A stretch of DNA of 9,901 nt from CAZAGT01 sp964484515 (lineage in GTDB: Bacteria > Desulfobacterota > DSM-4660 > Desulfatiglandales > HGW-15). Shown here piece by piece: positions 1 through 6,251 of the stretch. Position 1 is the stretch's first letter. Each line of letters starts with the position of its first letter. A program made the translations under genes and the position numbers. The notes under the pieces were generated by a model, which made no database searches, had not been told where the DNA came from, and was given only the letters and a program-made list of their open reading frames with translations. Location: positions 1 to 9,901 of the forward strand of contig CAZAGT010000183.1 of assembly GCA_964484515.1 (NCBI GenBank), written 5' to 3'.

Positions 1-704
1 CTGTCAATCCGGCCTATACCGCGGTGGCCCTCCGGCCGCCTCGGGTAGCGCCTTATGCCGAGACAACGCACTCAATTCCTCGTTTTTGAAAAGAGATCCC
101 CATGGCCGGGCGTTAAGGTATCAAGGACCTCATTTCATGGAGTTTCATACGAGCTTGAGGTTTAATGGGACTATATCTGGCTCAATGGAATAGTATGGTT
201 TCAGGATTCATTCGCTTGCGCTTGAACACGGACGCAGGACCACGGAAGAACGAATTTCGAGCTTTATCGCTCAATCAGGTAAAACAAAAAAATTGCATGA
301 TCATCGCCAAAGGGCGGGGTTCTTCCAGATCAAGGACTGAAGCCTGTTCCGGAAGGGCAACCTTGCGGCATGTCGATTCGAAAAACACGCCTCCAAAGAT
401 TCTGGAGGGGTAAACAAGGACGGTCGCTCCCAAATTAGAGCGAATGCCATGCGTACGCCGTTTTTTGTCCGCAGCTTACCGTTAACCGTGCAGGTATGTA
501 GTGCAAGAGAAACGCGAAAACTGGGGAGGCAAAACAAATGAAGAAATGCAGCCCTTAGTCGAATCGCAGTATTAAGCGCTACCTTATCCGGGATTGACGT
601 GAAATGCAAACATAAAATGCAGTCCTGACGTTTTCCAAGTAATATCAGATAGTTTTGCCAGGCGGCGCTCTATGCTCTGTCCGGCACTGAACGTCTTCGC
701 TTGA
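1..704. other. Region without a supported gene
   Basis: I see no gene I can defend in these 704 bases. Short open frames exist on both strands, but none has a good ribosome binding site, a recognisable motif or a family-like length. The first 90 bases are GC-richer and the plus-strand frame from position 3 stays open to a TGA at about 87-89, so it could be the tail of a gene starting to the left; this is weak. On the minus strand a frame open from about 474 to 288 reads like protein (it includes the residues RIFGGVFFESTCRK) but has no plausible start. A small hairpin with 6-bp arms lies at 390-408. No tRNA or convincing terminator was seen after the flippase gene that ends at 705. Confidence 0.5.
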
Positions 705-2288
705 TTAGGACCGCAAGCTTCTGATGGGTTTGCCTAAGACCTCCCGGATCTCTTCGATCCCCACAGATCTACCTGCCAGATAAAGCAGGAGCAAAAACAA
801 CACGCCTGTAGCGAGACTGATTAAAAGGGATCCACTCAGGGTCCACGGATTGATCCGGCCGAGGGCGGCCCTTTTGAAGACCTCAAGCATGAGGCCCAGC
901 AAAACACTCAAAAAAGTGATCTTGAATACAAACCCATAAACCTCACGACTTTCCCTGTTTTTACTGCGCCTGTTCCACAGGGCGTAGAGCACGATGACTT
1001 GCAGGAGCGCGGAAACCGAAACACCTAACGCCACGCCGGCGGCGCCCAACCGATTCATACTCAGGATGTAAAAGGGGACGCTCAGGAGCACTGCAGCTGT
1101 TCCGAATAGGGCAGGAAACAACGTATCCTGCGTGGCGTAGTAGCCCCTGACCACAACCGTCTGAGCCGAAAAGGCAAATGCGCCGATCAGCAAGAAGGGG
1201 AGGAGGTGAGATGTGAGGGCGGTTGCGGCCTCATCGAATCGCCCCCGTTGAAACAGGATCAGAACCACTTCGTGACGAAGTATAATCAGCAGGACCGAGA
1301 AGGGGATCACAAGGGCAAGATATCTGAGGGTCCGATTCATGAGTCGGTTCATTTCTTCCATGCGGCCTTCAGCGACAAGGCGAGACATGAAGGGGAAGGA
1401 GGCTATTCCCACGGCCTGTCCAAAGAGGCCGACCAGGATAAGCATTAGCCTTAGACCGTAGTTGAGAGCGGCTACCGTCCCACTGGGCATGTAGGAGCCG
1501 AAGAATCGAAAGAAGAACTCCGTAGAAAAGGTCATCGTGAGCCCGAGAATCAAGGGCAGTGTCAAGAATAGGTACCGCCGTAGCTCTGGATGGAAGATGT
1601 CAAAGCCCGGGGTGAACGTCATGCCGGCACGCCTTGCTCCAATCCATTGCACCGCCAAATTTCCGCCAAAAGCCCCCGCAAGCACGCCCCAGGCAAAACC
1701 TTCGATCCCCAACCAGGGGCCGAGCAGGAGCCCCCCGAGGATGATGCCCAGGTTATAGAGGAGCGGGGCCAATGCCGGGATGAGGAACTGCTCTTTTGCG
1801 AACTGAACGGCCATGAAAAGACCGCCGGCAAAGAAGAAGAACTGGGCAGGGAGGACAATCCGGGTCATTCTCACGGCCAGGTCCTTGACTGCCGGGTCAC
1901 GCAGACCGGGAGCAATCACGTCGACCAGGGGTCCGGCAAAGAAGCAGGCTACCAGAATCAGCAGGAGTAGGAAGGTCCCAAAGGTTGTCATGATGAGGGA
2001 GAAGACCATCCATCCCTGTTCTTCGTCGTCGTTGACGAGATACTGGCTGAAGATCGGGATGAACGTGATCGACAAGAACCCCGTGGCGACCACGTGATTC
2101 AGGATCTCTGGTAGCACAAAGGCCACCTGATAGGCGTCTACCTCCCCTCTAGCCCCACCGGCATAGGCAATGAAGACTTCGCGCAACAACCCTATGACAC
2201 GGCTGAGAAACACAGAGGCCATCATGATCAGGGCGGCGACGCCGACCCTCTGGTGAAGGGACTTTTTCATCTCGACGTAGGAGTCCAC
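705..2288 (-). CDS. murJ: MurJ/MviN-family lipid-linked saccharide flippase
   Basis: This is a polytopic inner-membrane protein of the MOP exporter superfamily, MurJ branch, which flips undecaprenyl-linked lipid II (or a related lipid-linked glycan) to the outer face for wall or surface polymer synthesis. The 527 residues match the family length, and long hydrophobic stretches fill most of the protein, consistent with about 14 helices. Family marks are SRVIGLLRE (residues 29-37), DAYQVAF (51-57), the helix with YGLRLM (277-282), LFQRGRFDEAA (345-355) and RGYYATQDTLFPA (381-393). By alignment to E. coli MurJ by eye, R30, R36, D51 and R280 match R18, R24, D39 and R270. However, the LPNLLRR segment reads LPEILNH here (59-65), so the positions of N49 and R52 hold E61 and N64. 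It may therefore be a MurJ-like paralogue for another glycan. The start given is GTG; an in-frame ATG at 2270 (residue 7, MKKSLHQR) is equally plausible, and neither has a strong ribosome binding site. Confidence 0.9.
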   Translation of the reverse strand: MDSYVEMKKSLHQRVGVAALIMMASVFLSRVIGLLREVFIAYAGGARGEVDAYQVAFVLPEILNHVVATGFLSITFIPIFSQYLVNDDEEQGWMVFSLIMTTFGTFLLLLILVACFFAGPLVDVIAPGLRDPAVKDLAVRMTRIVLPAQFFFFAGGLFMAVQFAKEQFLIPALAPLLYNLGIILGGLLLGPWLGIEGFAWGVLAGAFGGNLAVQWIGARRAGMTFTPGFDIFHPELRRYLFLTLPLILGLTMTFSTEFFFRFFGSYMPSGTVAALNYGLRLMLILVGLFGQAVGIASFPFMSRLVAEGRMEEMNRLMNRTLRYLALVIPFSVLLIILRHEVVLILFQRGRFDEAATALTSHLLPFLLIGAFAFSAQTVVVRGYYATQDTLFPALFGTAAVLLSVPFYILSMNRLGAAGVALGVSVSALLQVIVLYALWNRRSKNRESREVYGFVFKITFLSVLLGLMLEVFKRAALGRINPWTLSGSLLISLATGVLFLLLLYLAGRSVGIEEIREVLGKPIRSLRS

Positions 2289-2344
2289 ATCCCGTGAGCG
2301 TAGTCAGGTTCTGGAGACTATGCGGCGTGGGCGGTATTACCGTC

Positions 2345-2510
2345 AAATCCGAAATTCGAATTCCGAAACAAAACCGAAGCCCGAATGTCCTCACAATAAA
2401 AACAACCCGCTCCCATTGATCTTATAAGCCTGAACAACGTGCTACACAATGGTTTGGGACATCTGAATTTTTGTCATTCAGTATTGTTTCGGATTTCGGG
2501 TTTCGAATTT
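2345..2510. repeat. Inverted pair of AT-rich TTCGAA/TTTCGG intergenic repeats
   Basis: The gap between helicase and flippase genes contains two related arms in opposite orientation. The left arm, 2345-2390, is rich in TTCGAA and CCGAAA words and ends in GTCC. The right arm, 2457-2510, read in reverse complement, carries the same words in the same order: AAATTCGAA, then CCGAAACAA, then GATGTCC. The match is imperfect, with small insertions, and a 66-base centre (2391-2456) separates the arms. I associate such TTCGAATTTCGG elements with intergenic regions of Desulfobacterota and related genomes, but I cannot confirm the family from this window. The element could fold into a long imperfect hairpin and may act as a transcription barrier between the two genes. 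No gene is supported in the rest of 2289-2618. Confidence 0.6.
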
Positions 2511-2618
2511 GTGGCATCAGAGCGAGAACGCCGCATACATCTCTATGGATTGCTTTCAAAATGCATCGTCCCAGGAAGGGAGAATCTTGAAGGTTGCATT
2601 CGCTGGCCATTGCGCTCT

Positions 2619-4478
2619 CTATTTCGGGAGGCTATCGCGGATTCTCGTTATGAATTCGGTTTCTTCTAGGTATGGGATGACGAGCCTGTATTTCGCTCTG
2701 GTCATGGCGACGTAGATGAGGTTTGTCAGTTTCCCCCGCGTAGCGTCTGTGGGGCGGAATCTATCAACGCCCAAGAGATAGACCAGATCAAAATCAAGGC
2801 CCTTGGAACTGTGTATACTTATCAGCGACACCCGCTCGGTTGTAACGTCATACATCTGCTTGGATTTCACGTCTTGCGAGACCCAGGTCGTGGAGATACC
2901 GGCGCCCTCCAATTTCATCAAGACACGCATGGGAAGGGCCCTATTGTCGTAAGCAAAGCGATCCAACCCATAGACCTTGTCATCGTAAATAATGGCGATC
3001 TCTGATTTGCTGTAATCTCCTTTATCCAGGCACCGGCGTAAATCCTTGATGAGAAAGTCCTCAATCTCCTGTTGATCTTCGAAGCGCAGGACTTCCGGGG
3101 GATCACCTCGAAAGATCGAGACGTTCGGCAGAAGGGTGATCTGCTTTTCGATTTCTTCAGTCTCTCCTATAAAGTGCTGTGTGAGATCGAAGATCTCCCT
3201 GGTGTTGCGGTAAACCCTCTTGAGGTGCCGTGTCCGCCCCACGGCATTGATGCCGAGCCGTTTCCAGGAGGCTCTTCTGCTGTAAAGATCCTGGTAGGAG
3301 TCAAGGGCGATGACCAGGTCTCCGCCCGGCTTTAGCGAGCTCAGCACCGTCTTTAGCATGTCATTGCTGAAGTCCTGACCTTCATCGATAAAGACTGCAT
3401 CGAAGGGTTCTGTTCCGCTGTCATTTCCGGTTGCTGCGGCCAGGGCTCGCTGCATGACCAGGTCATAATAATCCGATTCCTCGTTTTCGTAGTGAATAGG
3501 CTCATTCAGAATCTGCGAACAAAGCTCGTAGAAATGACAGACACTAATGCGCCCGTCTCCCAAGGTAATGCCTTTTTCTCGTATAAGTTTCTTTAGATAG
3601 CTCACAAGCGCAATATTGAAACAGACAAAGAGCAACCGTTTGACTTGCGGGTTGAGCCTGAAAAGGTGGCAGCAACGGTGAACCAGAACAAGGGTCTTAC
3701 CGCTGCCAGGTGGACCCTTGATGATCGTGTGGCCCGGCTTAAGGCGCAGGGCCAGCCTACTCTGCGCCTCATCCAGCGTCTGTACTTCCTCCAGAAACCA
3801 AATCTTGCTCGAACCCTTTCGAAGCGGGAGCTTGATCTGCGACTCTTTCCAAATGACAAAGCTCAGTTTGTCTATCTCATCGAGTGGCAACCCCCTAAAC
3901 GGGAACGGAAAGGAATCCGCAATTCGCTCGCCGAACTTGTTCCCTGTCGGATCGCACAGGATCTCACCGGTCGGCTCCATGTCGTCCTTTAGTAGGGCTC
4001 GTTCCATGGGGATCATCCAATCGAGCCCGCTTGCCTTGTACTGGTGGTATACAATGTGGGGGAAGACGACCATCCTACCGATGGGTATCTTCAATTGACC
4101 CGGACGGGGGCCCGCGTCCGTTAAAAACTCCGGGATCTCTCGCAGTCTTTCCATCAGGGTGTTCACGTACTCTTTTGCCTCTTTGTCCGGGTTTCTCTTC
4201 TTGTGTTTCTTTTTTGAGATGCGAACTTGAAACTCTGTAGGAGTGTACGAGATGATCTGATCAATCGACCAGTCCTTCACCTCTAGGACCAGGAGGCCGA
4301 ATCTATTGCTGAAGAGGACAAAATCGGGCTTTTTCCCCTTGCTGCCGATCGGAGGCTCACGCCAGCAGATGAAGTCCCTGTCAGGTCTGGCCGCCTCCCT
4401 TAGGAATCGAAAGGTTTCCTTCTCACCTTCGGACGTCCTTTCGGAGGCGGCAATGTCTTCAGGATACATCCTGGCCAT
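2619..4478 (-). CDS. NERD-domain superfamily I DNA helicase (UvrD/Rep-like)
   Basis: The protein joins an N-terminal NERD nuclease-related domain to an ATP-driven SF1 helicase core. NERD signatures are in residues 15-130: PDFVLF (51-56) and LLVLEVKDW (62-70), supplying D52, E66 and K68 as the expected D...ExK nuclease-type set. Helicase motifs follow in order: GPPGSGKT (255-262, Walker A), FIDEGQDF (363-370, Walker B), a motif III-like ALDSYQDLYSR (391-401), VYRNTRE (422-428), SIHSSKGLDFDLVYLLG (554-570, motif V) and YVAMTRAKYRL (589-599, motif VI). All catalytic positions look intact, so an active nucleic-acid-dependent ATPase is expected. The 619 residues fit NERD helicases and are shorter than UvrD or Rep because the accessory subdomains are reduced. 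The start is ATG at 4478; ATG 4469 (residue 4) is possible, and neither has a clear ribosome binding site. It lies 36 bp after the SnoaL-like gene on the same strand. A role in repair or defence is inference; substrate is unknown. Confidence 0.92.
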   Translation of the reverse strand: MARMYPEDIAASERTSEGEKETFRFLREAARPDRDFICWREPPIGSKGKKPDFVLFSNRFGLLVLEVKDWSIDQIISYTPTEFQVRISKKKHKKRNPDKEAKEYVNTLMERLREIPEFLTDAGPRPGQLKIPIGRMVVFPHIVYHQYKASGLDWMIPMERALLKDDMEPTGEILCDPTGNKFGERIADSFPFPFRGLPLDEIDKLSFVIWKESQIKLPLRKGSSKIWFLEEVQTLDEAQSRLALRLKPGHTIIKGPPGSGKTLVLVHRCCHLFRLNPQVKRLLFVCFNIALVSYLKKLIREKGITLGDGRISVCHFYELCSQILNEPIHYENEESDYYDLVMQRALAAATGNDSGTEPFDAVFIDEGQDFSNDMLKTVLSSLKPGGDLVIALDSYQDLYSRRASWKRLGINAVGRTRHLKRVYRNTREIFDLTQHFIGETEEIEKQITLLPNVSIFRGDPPEVLRFEDQQEIEDFLIKDLRRCLDKGDYSKSEIAIIYDDKVYGLDRFAYDNRALPMRVLMKLEGAGISTTWVSQDVKSKQMYDVTTERVSLISIHSSKGLDFDLVYLLGVDRFRPTDATRGKLTNLIYVAMTRAKYRLVIPYLEETEFITRIRDSLPK

Positions 4479-4514
4479 GGGCTGCCCATGCAGGTAGGTT
4501 TGTCAGGCGCGGTT

Positions 4515-4937
4515 TCATAAATGCAGTCGATGTCTTCGCCCATCTATTTCGATGGTAGTTTTCGAATAGGTGAGTTTTTTTATGATCTTGCCTTCTTTGA
4601 AGTGGAGTACATCAATCCCTCTCCGCCTTTCAGGCCTTCCTTCGTAGCCCTTCTCAAATGAAGGCCATTCCAGTGACCATCGGTAGAGGGCCTTTTGCTC
4701 CCTCTCATCTATGAACGTCTCTTCCTCGGTAAATCGAAAATTCCCGTGATGTGCAAACCATGGTTCCCAGGCCTTCTTGAGCGCTTCCTTGCCGATGGCT
4801 GTTCCTGCGGTCCAATTCTCAAACACGACGTCATCGTGAAAGAGGTCCATGACACCGTCGAGATCGTGTTGCTCCCAGGCGAGATTCCACTGTTTTAGCG
4901 CACTCTTGATGTCTTCTCTTGTGTTCTTACTCATCAT
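4515..4937 (-). CDS. SnoaL/NTF2-like fold protein
   Basis: A 140-residue soluble protein with the layout of the SnoaL-like, nuclear transport factor 2 superfamily: an N-terminal helix (residues 7-24, with W17 and W21), DLDGVMDLFHDDVVFENW (25-42), GKEALKKAWEPWF (49-61), then beta strands ending in RRRGIDVLHFKEGKIIKKLTYSK. The DLFHDDVVFE and HFKEGKI strings are typical of stand-alone members. The family includes small-molecule cyclases, isomerases and many proteins with no known activity, and the substrate cannot be read from the sequence. Two start codons lie side by side (ATG 4937 and ATG 4934), and the preceding gene's TAA is at 4929-4927, so the two reading frames overlap by 11 bases. AAAGG directly precedes the first ATG, which favours the second ATG or translational coupling. 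It precedes the NERD helicase by 36 bp and is probably cotranscribed with it. Confidence 0.85.
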   Translation of the reverse strand: MMSKNTREDIKSALKQWNLAWEQHDLDGVMDLFHDDVVFENWTAGTAIGKEALKKAWEPWFAHHGNFRFTEEETFIDEREQKALYRWSLEWPSFEKGYEGRPERRRGIDVLHFKEGKIIKKLTYSKTTIEIDGRRHRLHL

Positions 4938-5133
4938 CCTTTGTTGTCTCTTTGGCGGATTCCTCCGCCTTTTCAGAGGGAAGTACCGAATAAAGGTGAT
5001 AGGCGCAATCCGGCCCGATCAAAAGAGCGGCTTCATGGTGGGGCAATTTGAGTTTCCCCTCCATGATAAGTCTGCGATACTTGTATCTCAGGCGAGTGAG
5101 TTCGGCTATGTTCGACCTTGTGGTCTTTTCCAT
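4927..5133 (-). CDS. Small unknown protein with acidic tail, coupled to the SnoaL-like gene
   Basis: A 68-residue protein I do not recognise. It starts with a basic helical section (ELTRLRYKYRRLIMEGKLK, residues 11-29), has a central HHEAALLIGPDCAYHLYSVLP stretch (32-52) that could form a short strand and helix, and ends in a charged tail rich in E, K and D. It has no signal peptide or membrane segment. The strongest argument that it is real is position: its last codons, GAT GAT GAG TAA, contain the start of the SnoaL-like gene, the classic arrangement for translational coupling. The ATG at 5133 is the only start in frame after an upstream TAG near 5172, but it lacks a clear ribosome binding site. 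It would be the first gene of the minus-strand unit running into the NERD helicase. Confidence 0.6.
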   Translation of the reverse strand: MEKTTRSNIAELTRLRYKYRRLIMEGKLKLPHHEAALLIGPDCAYHLYSVLPSEKAEESAKETTKDDE

Positions 5134-5395
5134 AACGGTAACAGGGAGTCTCGCCGACGGCGATACTCTGATCTACCCTAACGAGCTCAGACACGATCAA
5201 GCAATTGAGCAAACAGACGTCAGCTTTGCACCTCAGAGTAGAGCTAAAAAGGGCGAAAAGATCAACAAAAATGCCCTTTCTCGGTTCGGGCATCGGGAAG
5301 GTGCCTCATTAGGGCTCATCACGGGTCTCGCGATTGAACCCCCTTTTCTTTATCGGCGCTGATTAAGGTTCAAGAGTAAACGCGGGGCTGGATAT
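5134..5395. other. Divergent intergenic region, no supported gene
   Basis: These bases separate the minus-strand operon from the plus-strand genes. A plus-strand frame (5048-5362) and a minus-strand frame (5033-5293) are open through it, but both overlap the 68-residue gene, have no good ribosome binding site and show no motif, so I do not call them. A weak inverted repeat (AAAGGGC at 5248-5254 and GCCCTTT at 5273-5279, 18-base loop) is present. A minus-strand promoter for the 68-residue gene must lie here, but I cannot place it with confidence. Confidence 0.4.
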
Positions 5396-5428
5396 TTTGG
5401 GTTGATCCCAAACAGTGCATAAGATAAT
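5396..5428 (+). promoter_or_regulatory. Possible promoter overlapped by an inverted repeat
   Basis: TTGATC (5402-5407) and GATAAT (5423-5428) resemble sigma-70 -35 and -10 boxes with a short 15-bp spacer, about 45 bases before the ATG of the 109-residue gene. The -35-like box lies in an inverted repeat, TTTGGG-TTGAT-CCCAAA (5396-5412), which could be a repressor site. Both elements are near chance frequency alone; the position upstream of a gene with a good ribosome binding site is the main support. Confidence 0.3.
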
Positions 5429-5473
5429 CGTGTTGGCGGTTTGAATAAAGGGTTTCAAGGGGGAGACCACGGC

Positions 5474-5803
5474 ATGTCCAAACGAGACCTGAAGCAGGCC
5501 CGGCAACTGATGAACCAAGGCTTCTTTTATGACAATCTGATACAGATGGCGCAGTGCTGCCGTGACGATGGGAACCCTGAAAACTATGTGGGCGCATACG
5601 TGCTGGGCACCGTTTTCTCAGACCTTGCAAAAGAAATGGGGGATCGGCCCCAAATTGTCTCCGAGGTCCGCAAAATCGAGGCGAAGTACCGGACCGCCAT
5701 CAACCTGTGCCTGGAGGCCGCCATATCGGGTGCCCCTTTGGAGGAACGAATCAAGCGTCTTCGACAGCTGATCGAGATCCACTGGGATTTGAAAGCGGAT
5801 TAA
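5474..5803 (+). CDS. Unknown 109-residue helical protein
   Basis: I do not recognise this protein. It is predicted to be cytoplasmic and mostly helical: a basic N-terminus (MSKRDLKQARQLMNQG), an aromatic section FFYDNLIQMAQCC (17-29), the conserved-looking NPENYVGAYVLGTVFSDLAKE (34-54), and two amphipathic helices (EVRKIEAKYRTAINLCLEAA and EERIKRLRQLIEIHW) that could form a coiled coil or a partner-binding face. The first helices have a tetratricopeptide-like feel, but no repeat is clear. The ATG at 5474 is chosen because AAGGGGGAG lies 8 bases before it; the frame extends upstream to a TTG at 5441 with no such signal. Sequence composition and in-frame codon pattern look like real coding DNA. 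It stands alone: the next gene begins 448 bases downstream behind its own promoter. Confidence 0.75.
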   Translation: MSKRDLKQARQLMNQGFFYDNLIQMAQCCRDDGNPENYVGAYVLGTVFSDLAKEMGDRPQIVSEVRKIEAKYRTAINLCLEAAISGAPLEERIKRLRQLIEIHWDLKAD

Positions 5804-6051
5804 CGCCCTGATTTGACCTAGCCTTAGGAGTGACTGACCTATGAGCCTCCCATATCAATTCACCTTCCAGCAAGCCAATAGGACCTAACTCACCAACATC
5901 CCTGCCGTTTTCCACAACATCCCGAACACAAAAATCCGTTTCCCGCCCGATCTTGCCGGCGTAAAACCAACCCCGTGCGCCCGCTCTGTTGCCTTGTTCT
6001 TGATTCCAACTAGTTTAAATGGCAGCGAAAATTAGACGCATCAAAAAATGT
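5804..6051. other. Intergenic region, no supported gene
   Basis: About 250 bases after the 109-residue gene with several stops in each plus-strand frame. I see no motif-bearing frame, no tRNA fold and no strong terminator hairpin. Confidence 0.45.
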
Positions 6052-6089
6052 TTGACGTGCAGAAAGGGGTGAGGTATTACATCGTAATA
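6052..6089 (+). promoter_or_regulatory. Sigma-70-like promoter with inverted repeat over the -10 box
   Basis: TTGACG (6052-6057) and TATTAC (6075-6080) are separated by 17 bp, the ideal sigma-70 spacing. The -10-like box forms the left half of a perfect inverted repeat, TATTAC-ATC-GTAATA (6075-6089), which would place a dimeric regulator directly over the open-complex region. Transcription from here would give a leader of roughly 165 bases before the cyclase-family gene. The repeat could alternatively fold in RNA. Confidence 0.45.
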
Positions 6090-6251
6090 TTGGGACCCGG
6101 GTTGAAACCACCTCGCACGGCCTGGTCGGACTCCACATGACGGAAAGGAGGTGAAAAAGAACCGTTTCCTGGTGTTGCTTTTGAGGTTGTTTAACGACGC
6201 TAGCCTCTCTCATAGAGGCCTTTGCAAACCACTACGTAAAGGAGGCACACC
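6090..6251 (+). promoter_or_regulatory. Long 5' leader of the double-cyclase gene
   Basis: The leader holds three things. First, AAAGGAGGTG at 6144-6153 is a complete match to the 16S anti-Shine-Dalgarno, yet no start codon lies at the usual distance after it; it sits inside a five-codon frame ATG..TGA (6137-6154, MTERR). A GTG at 6151 opens a longer frame beginning VKKNRFLVLLLRLF, which runs into the cyclase gene out of frame. Second, a hairpin GCCTCT-CTCAT-AGAGGC (6203-6219) precedes the real ribosome binding site. Third, the true site AAAGGAGG (6237-6244) lies 7 bases before ATG 6252. This layout could be an attenuator or leader-peptide control, but I recognise no known riboswitch. Confidence 0.35.

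Noticed and set aside
165..609. Plus-strand frame 165-413 and minus-strand frame 301-609
   Set aside because: No ribosome binding site, no motif, low-complexity Ser/Arg/Leu content and mutual overlap.
2149..2715. Several 60-80 codon frames around the gap between helicase and flippase genes
   Set aside because: They derive their openness from the AT-rich repeat and the ends of the flanking genes; none has a start signal.
5033..5362. Open frames on both strands across the divergent region (minus 5033-5293, plus 5048-5362)
   Set aside because: Both overlap the coupled 68-residue gene, lack ribosome binding sites and contradict each other; kept only as a note.
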